From Kitasatospora arboriphila (GTDB lineage Bacteria; Actinomycetota; Actinomycetes; Mycobacteriales; Mycobacteriaceae), in assembly GCF_000717275.1 (NCBI RefSeq), contig NZ_JNYV01000003.1, positions 186,001 to 250,000 on the forward strand: DNA of 64,000 nucleotides, read 5' to 3'. A program made the position numbers and the translations under genes. The notes under the pieces were generated by a model. The model searched no databases, was not told where the DNA came from, and saw nothing but the letters and a program-made list of their open reading frames with translations. Positions 18,083-27,649 of this stretch are shown here, one piece after another (position 1 is the first letter of the stretch; every line of letters starts with the position of its first letter).

Positions 18083-21000
18083 CTAACTCGCGATCACCGA
18101 CCCGCTCGCAAACACATCAGCCGGCATCGGCCGATGCAGGTTCCAGGTGATCGAGATCGGGCGCTCACCTTGATGGCTGACGAGGTCAACCCGACATAGG
18201 AAGATGAACGGCTCAGCACCAATGTCACCGTTGGGCCGATCGCGAACAAACAGTAAAACCTTGCCGTCCTCCCCGCTCGTTCCCAGGAGCCGTCGACCGA
18301 GCTTCGAGTCAACCGTGGTGTTGTTCGGCGACTCCCAGTGGAACGTGTCGCGCGAGATCGGGAAGTCGCGATACATCGTGGTGGGACTGAACTGGCCTTC
18401 GTCTTTGTGAAGATTGACGAACAGTGCTCCGGTCGAACCGTCGTCTGTCCAGACGACACCCGTTGCTTGGCCATAAGCCTTGCGCGTCAACGACGCCCAT
18501 CCGATGGCGGCCAAGACCTCTTCGCGGCGATAGTGTACATGGGTGAACAGCGGCAGATCGTTTGCATCCATAGGTTTCGGGACGTGCTTGATCTGATCGG
18601 TCGTCACGTCGAGGATCTGACCGATCTCGTTGCAGATGGCGGGGTTGGCCTGCAAGTGCCGGAGGCCGGCGTCGTAGTCGGCGTGGTCACTGCGGTCAGG
18701 CCACAGCAGAAAGAACAACATGCGGGCATACCCCTGCTCGCGGGGGGACAGTTCGTCGTACCGGGGCCCGTCGGGCCGGGCGATCTTTCGATACACGTTG
18801 GCGCGCTCCAGGTCGTCGACGTGCGTGACGATCCGAATCCGGCGCAGCAGTGCTTCCTCACCAGGGCCAGAGGCAGGGGTCGGGATGTGGGCGTCGCGTG
18901 CCAGGGCGGTCCAGGATTTGCCGGCTGTTCCGCCGTAGACGTCGACGAGATCGTGGCCGGACTCGGTGAGGTACTCCTGCAGAGTGCGCGGCTTGTGGGA
19001 CGCAATGCTGGCAACGAGGTCGGCGCGCCGGTTGAGGCGGATCGTCTGCCGGATGTTCTCAGTAATGATCTGCTGGGCGACCCTGTCGAGGACCAGGCGA
19101 CTGCCGCCTGGGAGGAATGGGAAGTCTTCGCTGATCTCGTTCAGCAGGCGCCCGCGACTAGAGCCGGTCAGGGCGCGAAACTTGTTTTCGAATTGAAACT
19201 CTCGGCGTTGTTGGCCAATGAAGTCGAGCACTGTCAACACAGCTTTGGTTTTTGTGCGGCGAAGTCCGCGACCGAGCTGCTGGAGGAAGACGGTGGCGCT
19301 CTGCGTCGGCCGGAGAAGCAAGATGGTGTCGACGTCGGGGATGTCGAGGCCTTCGTTGAATACGTCGACGCCGAAGAGGCACTGGACGGTGCCGGCTCGT
19401 AGTTTGGCGAACGCGTCGGCGCGCTCGGTGGGGCTGGTCTCGGCGGACACAGCCAGCGACGGCAGCCCTTGTTGGGTAAACCTGGTCGCCATGTATTCCG
19501 CGTGGGCAATGGATACGCAGAAGCCGAGTGCGCGCATCGTTGTCGGGTCGCTGACCTTGTCGCGCAGGGCTTGCAGGACCAGTCGGGTGCGAGCGTCGTT
19601 GCCCGTGTACAGGTTCGATAGATCGTTGGCCTGGTAGTTGCCGCGTGACCAAGTGATGGAGCGCAAGTCGGTGTTGTCGGCAACCCCGTAGTAGTGGAAC
19701 GGGCAGAGCAGGTCTTGCTCGAGTGCGTCCCAAAGCCTGAGTTCGTACGCGATCCGTCCGTCGAACCACGAGAAAACGTCGCGCCCATCGGTGCGTTCGG
19801 GCGTGGCCGTCAGGCCCAGGAGTTCGGCTGGTCGGAGGTGATCTAGCAGCCGCCTGTAGGTAGATGCTTCTGCGTGATGGAACTCGTCGACCACGACCAC
19901 GTCGAATTGCGTCGGGTCGATGCCGTCGAGCGTGTTCGAGTGCAGCGACTGGATACTGGCGAACACATGCTTCCACTGCGTGGGCCGCTGCCCACCCACA
20001 AACATTTCTCCGAAGTTCGCATCCGCGAGGACCTCTCGGTACATGCGCAGTGATTGTTCGAGGATCTCCTTGCGGTGTGCGACGAACAGCAGTGGAAGAC
20101 GTTTGCCTGCACGCTCGCATAGTCCGCGGTAGTCCAGGGCGGCGACGACAGTCTTGCCTGTTCCGGTTGCCGCGACTACGAGGTTGCGGTGGCGGTCGAG
20201 CACCTGCCGCTCCACGTCGAGCGCCTCAAGAATGCGCTCCTGGTGCGGGTAGGGCCGGACGTTTAGCCCTGAGACTGTGAGAGTTTGCCGACCTTGAGAG
20301 GTGCCACCGGCCTCGGCCAGCGCTCGATCGAGTAGGTCGGCGTCCGTGGCCGGGTCGTAGTCCTTGAATGCTGGATCATTCCAGTAGGTGTCGAAGGTGG
20401 CTTCGAACTTGCGGATCAGCGATGGGGTGCTGACACCGGAAATGCGAACGTTCCACTCGAGCCCGTCGACCATGGCTGAATGCGACAGGTTGGAGCTTCC
20501 TACATAACCGGTGTCAAAACCGCTGCGACGGCGAAAGAGCCAGGCTTTGGCGTGCAGGCGAGTGGAGCGGGTTTCGTAGCGCACCTTGACGTGGGCGCCG
20601 TATTTCGTCACCAGGGTGTCGAGGGCGCGGCGCTCGGTGGCACCGCAGTACGTCGTGGTAAGGACTCGCGGTTGCACGCCGCGGTCGCGCAGGGCGCCGA
20701 GTTGTTGACCGAGGACTGATATTCCAGCGAACTTGATGAAGGCGCACAGCAGGTCGACCATGTCTGCGCTGGCAAGTTCATGAGCGATCTCGCCGGCCAT
20801 GTTCGGCTCACCCTTGGTGTTGGTGAGCAGCGCAACCTCTGAGAGGGGTGTGGCTGGCCGTTGCAGCTTTGGCTCGTCCGCGTTGCGGAGGGCGACAAGT
20901 AGCTCGGGTCGGAGCACCTCGTCCGTCTCATCGAGCGACCCGAGGAGTTCGTTTGCCCGAGCAACTTGATCGGCCGGTTTCAGGGCGCTGAGGTGCCGGA

Positions 21001-21154
21001 CGAGCGCATCGGCAAGGTGCCGACTCAAGACGACCGGGGTATCTCCGTCACCGATATCGACGAAATCGGGAGCGAGAGACTGAGCGGCCAAATCTGCGTC
21101 GACCCGTCGCGTGTGAAGCAACTCGTAAATGCCGCGGGGGAGAGGTTCGTTCAC
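18083..21154 (-). CDS. PLD-DEAH helicase (DUF3427-type)
   Basis: A 1023-residue fusion. Residues about 100-250 form a phospholipase D-like nuclease domain with one HxK motif (H201, K203 in RLHAKAWLF) followed by GYVGSSNLSHSAM. Residues about 300-680 are a superfamily II helicase: ATGTGKT (329-335), VVVDEFHHAE (DEFHH 423-427), GLTATPERTD (from 447) and, near the end, FNEGLDIPDVD and QLGRGLRR. The last about 300 residues resemble the DUF3427 region often attached to such helicases, with a late EVE/PUA-like or beta-rich segment. A single HKD half-site means the nuclease would act as a dimer. The family is found repeatedly in phage-defence islands. It is divergent from the Rad50-like ATPase 116 bp away, so the two may share regulation. 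Confidence 0.85.
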   Translation of the reverse strand: MNEPLPRGIYELLHTRRVDADLAAQSLAPDFVDIGDGDTPVVLSRHLADALVRHLSALKPADQVARANELLGSLDETDEVLRPELLVALRNADEPKLQRPATPLSEVALLTNTKGEPNMAGEIAHELASADMVDLLCAFIKFAGISVLGQQLGALRDRGVQPRVLTTTYCGATERRALDTLVTKYGAHVKVRYETRSTRLHAKAWLFRRRSGFDTGYVGSSNLSHSAMVDGLEWNVRISGVSTPSLIRKFEATFDTYWNDPAFKDYDPATDADLLDRALAEAGGTSQGRQTLTVSGLNVRPYPHQERILEALDVERQVLDRHRNLVVAATGTGKTVVAALDYRGLCERAGKRLPLLFVAHRKEILEQSLRMYREVLADANFGEMFVGGQRPTQWKHVFASIQSLHSNTLDGIDPTQFDVVVVDEFHHAEASTYRRLLDHLRPAELLGLTATPERTDGRDVFSWFDGRIAYELRLWDALEQDLLCPFHYYGVADNTDLRSITWSRGNYQANDLSNLYTGNDARTRLVLQALRDKVSDPTTMRALGFCVSIAHAEYMATRFTQQGLPSLAVSAETSPTERADAFAKLRAGTVQCLFGVDVFNEGLDIPDVDTILLLRPTQSATVFLQQLGRGLRRTKTKAVLTVLDFIGQQRREFQFENKFRALTGSSRGRLLNEISEDFPFLPGGSRLVLDRVAQQIITENIRQTIRLNRRADLVASIASHKPRTLQEYLTESGHDLVDVYGGTAGKSWTALARDAHIPTPASGPGEEALLRRIRIVTHVDDLERANVYRKIARPDGPRYDELSPREQGYARMLFFLLWPDRSDHADYDAGLRHLQANPAICNEIGQILDVTTDQIKHVPKPMDANDLPLFTHVHYRREEVLAAIGWASLTRKAYGQATGVVWTDDGSTGALFVNLHKDEGQFSPTTMYRDFPISRDTFHWESPNNTTVDSKLGRRLLGTSGEDGKVLLFVRDRPNGDIGAEPFIFLCRVDLVSHQGERPISITWNLHRPMPADVFASGSVIAS

Positions 21155-21270
21155 ATTTGGAGTAGATCACGAGGTGCTGACGGCCTGTGGCGTACTACTC
21201 GAGACGTATCGCACCACAATGTCGGATACATCTGCGAGAGTGGCAATTCGGATCACGCTAAGGAGCACCT

Positions 21271-23724
21271 ATGACAGAACCGGCGTCGGTCGTCGAACAG
21301 TCGTTGACCGAGGTCGTCTGGGGTCTCCTGGACGCGGATGCGAAGCTGGACGAGCACGTGAAGTACGTCGTGATCGCAGCGCTCGACAGCGACAAGGCTC
21401 TGCAGGAGCAAATCGACGGAACTGCCGCTCTAGTCGAGCGGCCAGCAAGTGAGGACGCGGAGACCGTCGAACCGCTCGGTGCGTACCTGAAGTCAATCAC
21501 CGTTGCTGGTTTTCGCGGGATCGGACCGCGGGCAACCCTCGCGGTGCCACCGTACCCGGGCATCACCGTGATCAGTGGTCGAAACGGTTCGGGGAAGTCC
21601 AGCTTTGCCGAAGGCCTTGAGTTCGCGCTGACCGGGCAGAGCTACCGGTGGCGTAACAAGCGCGCCAAGATGTGGGCTGACAGTTGGCGGAACCTGCACG
21701 AAGGCAGGCCGTGTGAGGTGCGAGTTGAGTTCGCGGTCCCAGGCTCGAAGACCACCACGATTGGAGTGGACTGGGCCGACACCGCTGAACTGAATGGCAG
21801 CGACACCTGGATGCAGGTGGCCGGTGCCAAGAAGCAAGCCGGTACCAGCAGTCTGGGCTGGTCGAACGCGATCGACATCTATCGACCCCTACTGACCTAC
21901 GACGAGATCGGCGGACTGCTCGACCAAGAACCGTCGAAGCTATACGACGCTCTGGCCACCCTCCTCGGGCTTGAAGAGATCCACGATGCCGAGCAGCGAC
22001 TCGCGGCGCTCCTGAGTGAACGCAAACAATCACGGACTCAGGCTGCGAACGCGCTGAAAAGCCTAAAGACACTCCTCGACGCCTCGGACGATTCGCGCGC
22101 GAGCGAGGCCGCAAAACTTGTCAAGAAGCGTCCCGCAGACCTCGCGGCAATTACCAATCTGGTGAGCGGGGCAGACTCGCCGCAGACTTTGATTCTGGCC
22201 GCGCTCCGTAAGGTCGCGGAGATTTCGGTGCCGGACCTCGATGAAGTATCTGCCGCGACATCTTCGTTACGAGAGTGCGATTCTCGTCTGCTCGAGTTGG
22301 CGGATGAAGCACTAGCCACCGCTGAACAGCGATCAGCGCTCCTACGACTTGCATTGACCCTCAGGGAGACGGACAGCGACGAAAACTGCCCAGTCTGTGG
22401 TGTTGGAACACTTGATACAGCCTGGGAGGAACACACCCGGTCGTTCCTGATGGCCGAGGACGAACGGCTCAGTGCTTACCGGGCAGCGCAGGACAACGTA
22501 GATCACGCGCGACAGACAGCACTTAGTTTGGTCGGCCATTTGGTCGACGCTCGACCGGTAGACGGGGTGTCGCTGCCGTCGCTGAGCGCGTATGCGGCTG
22601 CGGTTGCCACTGCAAGAGCGGTACCGGCCGACCCTGCAGGCCTTGCCGAACACCTTGACGACGCGATGCTGCCGGTTGTCGATGCGCTCACGGAACTGCA
22701 GGCCGAAGCGGCGGCGGCTGTTGCCACTCTCGAAGATGCCTGGGCGCCCGTCGCAGCGAAGATCAGCGGTTGGCTGAGTTTAGAGCAGACGGCTCGGACG
22801 AGTGATGACACCGTCGCGCAACTCGATGCTGCCAAGAAGTGGGTCACGACCAACGCAACTGTGCTCCGCAATCAGCGCATGGAACCAATCGCTGTTCGAG
22901 CGCGAGAGATCTGGGCGCAGCTGCGTCAAGAGAGCAACGTCGACATCAGCTCAATCACATTGCAAGGGAACCGGAATCAGCGGAAGGCGGTGCTCGAGGG
23001 AAGCGTCGACGGCAAGCCAGCGGCTGCGCTGACTGTGATGAGCCAGGGTGAGTTGCACGCGCTGGCGCTTGCGCTGTTCATCCCGCGCGCAGCCGCCCAG
23101 GCCAGCCCGTTCCGGTTCATAGTTCTGGACGATCCCATCCAGGCGATGGATCCGGCGAAAATCGATGGCTTCATCAATGTGTTGAGAACGCTAGCCGAGA
23201 CCCGCCAGGTGATCGTGTTCTCCCACGATGACCGTCTCGCAGCGTCTATCCGGCAGCTGGGCGTCCCTGCTCAGTTGCTCGAAGTGACCCGTGAAGCCGG
23301 GTCCGCGATCGCGGTGAGGACGGCGGACCACCCGGCTAAGCGGTACGCCAGCGACGCGTTTGCACTGGTTGCTGACGACAACGTCGACGACGAGATCAAG
23401 CGGCGTGCAGCTCCGGGACTGTTCCGGCTTGCGGTGGAATCGGCGGCGCAGCAGGTGTTCTACGCGAAGCGCGCAGCCGCCGGTAAGCCGCACGAAGAGT
23501 CTGAACTGGACTGGGAGACCCACAAAAAGACGAATCAGCGTGTCGCCCTTGCTGTCCACGGAGATGCGACTGCAGACATCACTGCATGGCGGTCGTATCG
23601 GGTGCATCGGTTCCCCGCTCTGACGATCTGCAACAAGGGGTCGCATGGCAACATCCCAAGTCTCACGAAGGATGACGTTCGGAATCTGCACAAGACCGTT
23701 GACGACATCCTCGCCGAGCAATGA
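21271..23724 (+). CDS. Rad50/SMC-like AAA ATPase
   Basis: An 817-residue ABC-type ATPase. The Walker A is SGRNGSGKSS (GRNGSGKS 103-110) after the typical ITVAGFRGIG strand. The signature-like segment MSQGELHALALALF is near 590-603, and Walker B/D-loop FIVLDDPIQAMDP is near 615-628, with switch histidine in VIVFSHDDRL. A CPVCG motif at 373-377 sits in the middle of the helical region, as in a Rad50-type zinc hook. The helical arms are short. About 150 residues follow the ATPase, with NKGSHG near the end that resembles HEPN-like domains (weak). The ribosome site AAGGAG is well placed. The next gene overlaps by ATGA. A nucleic-acid-sensing motor in a defence complex is the likely role. Confidence 0.8.
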   Translation: MTEPASVVEQSLTEVVWGLLDADAKLDEHVKYVVIAALDSDKALQEQIDGTAALVERPASEDAETVEPLGAYLKSITVAGFRGIGPRATLAVPPYPGITVISGRNGSGKSSFAEGLEFALTGQSYRWRNKRAKMWADSWRNLHEGRPCEVRVEFAVPGSKTTTIGVDWADTAELNGSDTWMQVAGAKKQAGTSSLGWSNAIDIYRPLLTYDEIGGLLDQEPSKLYDALATLLGLEEIHDAEQRLAALLSERKQSRTQAANALKSLKTLLDASDDSRASEAAKLVKKRPADLAAITNLVSGADSPQTLILAALRKVAEISVPDLDEVSAATSSLRECDSRLLELADEALATAEQRSALLRLALTLRETDSDENCPVCGVGTLDTAWEEHTRSFLMAEDERLSAYRAAQDNVDHARQTALSLVGHLVDARPVDGVSLPSLSAYAAAVATARAVPADPAGLAEHLDDAMLPVVDALTELQAEAAAAVATLEDAWAPVAAKISGWLSLEQTARTSDDTVAQLDAAKKWVTTNATVLRNQRMEPIAVRAREIWAQLRQESNVDISSITLQGNRNQRKAVLEGSVDGKPAAALTVMSQGELHALALALFIPRAAAQASPFRFIVLDDPIQAMDPAKIDGFINVLRTLAETRQVIVFSHDDRLAASIRQLGVPAQLLEVTREAGSAIAVRTADHPAKRYASDAFALVADDNVDDEIKRRAAPGLFRLAVESAAQQVFYAKRAAAGKPHEESELDWETHKKTNQRVALAVHGDATADITAWRSYRVHRFPALTICNKGSHGNIPSLTKDDVRNLHKTVDDILAEQ

Positions 23725-24110
23725 CTCCGACACCAGCGGCGCAGTTGCTGCGCGAAGCTGAACGCATCCTTGACGGAGCCGCAGGGCCCCGCTCGGGCAA
23801 CTCGGCGCGATTGGCGGCTTTCATCGCGCGTCAGGCTGTTGAGGCACTCGTTGACGAACGGCTGATAGTCATTGGCGCCGAATGTTCAGGCGCCTCTATG
23901 AGATCCCGGCTGGCGGTACTCAAGTCGTTGGATGATCAAGAGCGGACCACTCATATCGAGTTCGTGTGGAACCAGCTCAGTGCGTGCTGTCATCACCATG
24001 CGTACGAGTTGGCGCCGACTGCTGGAGAAGTGCAAATACTCTGCGAAGGAACTGCGCTATTCGCGCGGCCAACGGGTGTAAAAGTGCAGTCGGTAAGGAC
24101 GCGTGAGTGA
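23721..24110 (+). CDS. small partner of the Rad50-like ATPase (possibly HEPN-like)
   Basis: A 129-residue protein whose ATG overlaps the stop of the ATPase gene (ATGA), so the two are translated together. It is mostly helical, with FIARQAVEALVDERL in the first half and WNQLSACCHHHAYEL in the second. The histidine-rich second segment resembles the layout of small HEPN-type proteins, but the classical Rx4-6H is not clear, so this is a suggestion only. In many two-gene defence systems a short protein of this kind is the effector or inhibitor of the ATPase encoded upstream. Confidence 0.6.
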   Translation: MTPTPAAQLLREAERILDGAAGPRSGNSARLAAFIARQAVEALVDERLIVIGAECSGASMRSRLAVLKSLDDQERTTHIEFVWNQLSACCHHHAYELAPTAGEVQILCEGTALFARPTGVKVQSVRTRE

Positions 24111-24188
24111 GCGGACCACATGTCCCGGGTGGTCCGGCGGATAGCATTCACGATGGGTTGATGAGCGGAAGACGAAGTAGGATCGACT

Positions 24189-25079
24189 ATGGGTTTTTTG
24201 TGGTTCGGGGGCGGATCCTCAGAGCGCAGCAACGAGGTCGCGGATATTGTCAAGAGACTCGACGTGCCCTATTGGGCGCCGGGGTCCAATCAGGAACGGC
24301 CGGGGGAGTCGGTCGGCATCTGCATCGCGTACCTTGCGCTGGACACGTGGCGGCAGGTGCCTCCGCGGGTCGACGGCACCACCAGTCCTCCCACCTTGCG
24401 CGAGGATGTTCCGCGGCGAGCGTGGACTGCGAAGGCCAAGAAACAACAGCAAGCGGCCACGAATCGTCTTGCCGCAAATCAACGACAGATCGACGAGTAC
24501 GTCCGCTTGTCGCAAGCTCTAAAGCTTGACAAGCAAGATAGCGAGCTTCTGAAGGAAATGCGTAAGTGCGACGAGGGTGATCTCGCGTATTTAGCGGCCG
24601 CGATCGCGACGAACATCTATCACCGACCGGCTTGGCGGCACTCTGTTCTTGATGAGAGAGTTGCACGGGTCAATCTCGAAGACGAAGTGGTTTCGATCGT
24701 GCAGAGCGCTCGAACGACCGCCGACGCCCGCAGACGTCTGGGGCCCCCTCCGTCGGGGCACCTCTCGGAGGATGACCAGATAGCAGCAATGTATGCGTCC
24801 AAGTCGGAGCTCATGCGACGCCGGGTCGAGTCGCTGAGGACTCGGGTCGAAGCATTTCAGCGATACCACGACGGGCTGGCGCAAATCGACAGACAGTTGG
24901 AAAAGCTCGCATGGATCGAAGGGTCAGGTGCTGCAGACGACCTCGACCACTTCGTCGCGCAGGCGGGCGACGACCTCAGTAAATCAGATCTCGAGAGGAC
25001 TGCCGAGACTGTCACCACCGTCGTGTCGGCGATCGTCGACTCGATGGTAGTTGACGCGACGCGCATGTCGCGGGGCTAG
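24189..25079 (+). CDS. coiled-coil protein, unknown
   Basis: A 296-residue protein not recognised as any family. It starts MGFLWFGGGSSERSNEVADI, is charged and helical, and has predicted coiled-coil stretches around residues 80-130 (KAKKQQQAATNRLAANQRQ) and 195-245 (MRRRVESLRTRVEAFQRYHD). No transmembrane segment, signal peptide or catalytic motif was seen. It lies 78 bp after the small partner gene, in the same direction as the Rad50-like ATPase and the SIR2 gene, so it probably belongs to that gene set as a scaffold or sensor (inference). Confidence 0.6.
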   Translation: MGFLWFGGGSSERSNEVADIVKRLDVPYWAPGSNQERPGESVGICIAYLALDTWRQVPPRVDGTTSPPTLREDVPRRAWTAKAKKQQQAATNRLAANQRQIDEYVRLSQALKLDKQDSELLKEMRKCDEGDLAYLAAAIATNIYHRPAWRHSVLDERVARVNLEDEVVSIVQSARTTADARRRLGPPPSGHLSEDDQIAAMYASKSELMRRRVESLRTRVEAFQRYHDGLAQIDRQLEKLAWIEGSGAADDLDHFVAQAGDDLSKSDLERTAETVTTVVSAIVDSMVVDATRMSRG

Positions 25080-25276
25080 ATTTCGAATGACGGTTGACGT
25101 CCCACGAGTTTGGCGCTGCCTTGAGATGGCCGCATTCGAACCCGAGAAACGATTGAGCCCGACGGCAATCGATGCGACGGCGAACCATCGGGTCAGCCTT
25201 TGAGCCTGTGCGACCCGCCTTGAACATCGCCCGCGCGACGACATGCGTCGCTCATGGATGAAGATAGGTTGGTCTG

Positions 25277-26758
25277 GTGAACGACACACCAGGCCACCTG
25301 TTCGTCGTCCGTGGACGGATCGAAGCTGTCGCGCATGACGTCGCGATCATTCCGACAGATCAGTACTTCAATGTCAGTGCAGTCTGGCGACCGGTCGTCG
25401 GCGACTCGGTGGCGAACGCACGGCCAGAACTATGGCCAGCCACCGGATTCGGGCAGAGCGTAACGGATCCAGCAGTTTGGTTCATCGATGTCGGCGACGT
25501 CGTGTCCGGCGACGCCGGCTTGCTCAACACTCGCCTCGCTGCGTTGCTCGCCGGCATTGCCGCATCTGAACCTGCGATTGGTAAGGGGCGGAAGCGGCTT
25601 CGTGTCGCGACCCCGGTACTAGCAACCAGCGGCGGCGGTATGGATTCCCGGAAGGGAGATATCCTGGCGCAGCTCACCCAGACGTTAACCACTAGCGCAA
25701 CTGACCTCGGCGTCGATGTCGTGCTGGTGACGCCGGACCGTGCCCTATTCAGTGCGGCGCAGCACTACCGGCGCGAGCGCTACCACTGGGCACTCGATGA
25801 GGCCGCGATGAAGGACGCGATGCGTCTCGGTCGACTGGCTATCCAGGGTCACCTTGCGCTGTTTCTGGGTGCGGGGGTCAGCATCGGTGCCGGACTGCCA
25901 GGTTGGAGTGATTTGCTAGCCAGGTTGGCAGAACGCTCGAATGTCGCCGTTCCAGATTCCACGCGGTTCCCAGCGCTTGATCAGGCCCAGCTGCTGGAGA
26001 AGATGATCCCGAACCTAGGTGAGCAGGTCTCGGCGATCATTGCTGAAACGAGCACTCCGTCGTTGGCTCATGCGCTGTTGGCGGGGCTCAATTGCAATGA
26101 GGTGGTTACGACCAACTACGACCAGCTTTACGAAACGGCATTGCGGGCTACCGAAAAGGGCGCTGCCATCAGCGTTCTGCCGCGGCAATCCTCTGTGCCG
26201 CAGCGCCCCTGGATCCTAAAGATGCATGGCGACGTTGCGCACCCGGAGTCGATCGTCCTCACTCGACGACGGTTTGTCACCTTCGACGCATCTGCTAAAC
26301 CCGCCGGGTCACTTCTGCAATCGATGCTGCTCACGAAACATCTTCTGGTGGTAGGTGCATCGCTGACCGATGACAATGTCTCGCGCCTTACCTTAGAAGT
26401 GGACGAGTTTCGGAAGGTGAACAAACTCAAAGGCGAGTTCGGCACATTCTTGGATGTTTCCGACGACCAGATCAGGAGACTGCTTTGGAGCGATCAGTTG
26501 GACTGGATTAGCTGCAGGGGATCAGACACGGCGGACCGGGTCCGGTACATGGAGCTGTTTCTCGATGCAGTCGCTGCCTACGCATCGACGGATTCGTCGT
26601 GGCTGCTGGACCAACGATTCGAGGGCCTGTTGAGCAGGAAGGCTCAGGCCGCTGCCGCCACAGCTCGAGACCTTCTGGCGAAGACGATCAAGTTTGAGGA
26701 CTCCTCCATGCAGCCGCTTATAAGAGCGCTCACGGAGTTGGGAGCGAACCGCTCGTAG
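25277..26758 (+). CDS. SIR2-domain NADase with N-terminal accessory domain
   Basis: A 493-residue protein. Residues about 185-450 are a SIR2-like domain: LFLGAGVSIGAGLPGW (GAGVS 198-202), the active-site TTNYDQLYE (N280, D282) and KMHGDVAHPESIVLTR (H317). Proteins of this type in defence islands usually hydrolyse NAD+ to stop phage growth. Residues 1-170 form a separate domain starting HLFVVRGRIEAVAHDVAIIP, with SGGGMDSRKGDIL near 118-130. The pattern recalls macro-type ADP-ribose-binding folds, which is suggestive but unproven. The start is GTG 25277. No TIR or Argonaute partner is nearby, so it is neither classical Thoeris nor a SIR2-Ago pair. Confidence 0.8.
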   Translation: MNDTPGHLFVVRGRIEAVAHDVAIIPTDQYFNVSAVWRPVVGDSVANARPELWPATGFGQSVTDPAVWFIDVGDVVSGDAGLLNTRLAALLAGIAASEPAIGKGRKRLRVATPVLATSGGGMDSRKGDILAQLTQTLTTSATDLGVDVVLVTPDRALFSAAQHYRRERYHWALDEAAMKDAMRLGRLAIQGHLALFLGAGVSIGAGLPGWSDLLARLAERSNVAVPDSTRFPALDQAQLLEKMIPNLGEQVSAIIAETSTPSLAHALLAGLNCNEVVTTNYDQLYETALRATEKGAAISVLPRQSSVPQRPWILKMHGDVAHPESIVLTRRRFVTFDASAKPAGSLLQSMLLTKHLLVVGASLTDDNVSRLTLEVDEFRKVNKLKGEFGTFLDVSDDQIRRLLWSDQLDWISCRGSDTADRVRYMELFLDAVAAYASTDSSWLLDQRFEGLLSRKAQAAAATARDLLAKTIKFEDSSMQPLIRALTELGANRS

Positions 26759-26877
26759 AGCCGCCAGCCGTCCCGCCGGCGAGGCGAGGCGAGGGAGATT
26801 GAAATCAGCCAGGCCCTGCATCGCCCTTAGCTCGCCTGATAAACCCGAGCATCGGCCCAGGTTCAGGCTCCTGATGC

Positions 26878-27645
26878 CTACCAGTGAAAACGGCAGGCTT
26901 GGCAAACGTACGACGAAATATCCGGCCCAATGACGCACCCACCCAGCTGAGTCCCGTATGGAGGCGGACCGGGTGGGAAGCCCATCATCAGCTTGAACGT
27001 TTGTCGCGCGCTGCACCGCGGACATGGCGGCCGATGACTGAACATCAACTCGTTGAATGTCGGCCCCGAGGGTTGGTGGAGGATGTCGTGGCAGGAAGGG
27101 CACACTGCCATCGATTCATGGAACGGCCAGTCCTTCGCATCGGGTTCTCGGTGAACCTGTAACCGTGGCCTGTACGGTGACTCATCATCACCGCCACAGG
27201 CGTTGCAACCCCAGAACCGCTGGGCCTGAATGACCTCCGACTCACGAGGATCGAGACACCGGTGCGGCAGCGCCGTCCACGGGGTTGGGGATGCGACTTC
27301 TGCGGCTATGGCGTTGAGTACATCCGTCGCGGCTTGGGTTGCCAACGTTCGCGGTTCGATTGGGAAGTGCTCGTCGAGCCGACGTTCTAACGCTGCGATC
27401 GCGATGGCGTCCCCGACGAGTGGCTGAGCACTGCTGAAACCCCAGTTGTCGTCGTCCTCCATCCACAGAGTCCTGACGTCGAGCACAGCTGGCTGGCGGG
27501 CGTCGGCAACCAAGATCACCAGGTCGCCGTCAGCTGGCCCGTCCGGGAACGTGTACCAGGTTTCCTCGTCATGGTCGTCGTGCGCTGCGCCAGCTGGGAC
27601 CTCAGCGAGAACAACATGGACGGGTCCCTCTGCTCTGTTGGCCAC
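26878..27645 (-). CDS. Cys-rich zinc-ribbon protein, possible HNH-like
   Basis: A 255-residue protein. The C-terminal half has several cysteine pairs: GCNACGG, AVCPSCHDILH, PPCPRCSARQ and VCQACRFHW, enough for two zinc sites. The segment VHREPDAKDWPF followed by CPSCHDILH recalls HNH nucleases, but a full catalytic HNH cannot be confirmed. The N-terminal half is acidic with hydrophobic strands (DGDLVILVADARQPAVLDV) and is not recognised. It starts 4 bp after the stop of the YbjN-like gene upstream on the same strand, so the two are probably co-transcribed, and it runs convergently towards the SIR2 gene. Function unknown. Confidence 0.6.
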   Translation of the reverse strand: MANRAEGPVHVVLAEVPAGAAHDDHDEETWYTFPDGPADGDLVILVADARQPAVLDVRTLWMEDDDNWGFSSAQPLVGDAIAIAALERRLDEHFPIEPRTLATQAATDVLNAIAAEVASPTPWTALPHRCLDPRESEVIQAQRFWGCNACGGDDESPYRPRLQVHREPDAKDWPFHESMAVCPSCHDILHQPSGPTFNELMFSHRPPCPRCSARQTFKLMMGFPPGPPPYGTQLGGCVIGPDISSYVCQACRFHW

Positions 27646-27649
27646 GGAC

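Noticed and set aside
25277..26758. Thoeris or SIR2-Argonaute system
   Set aside because: No TIR-domain or Argonaute gene is nearby and the N-terminal domain is not the SLOG domain of ThsA.
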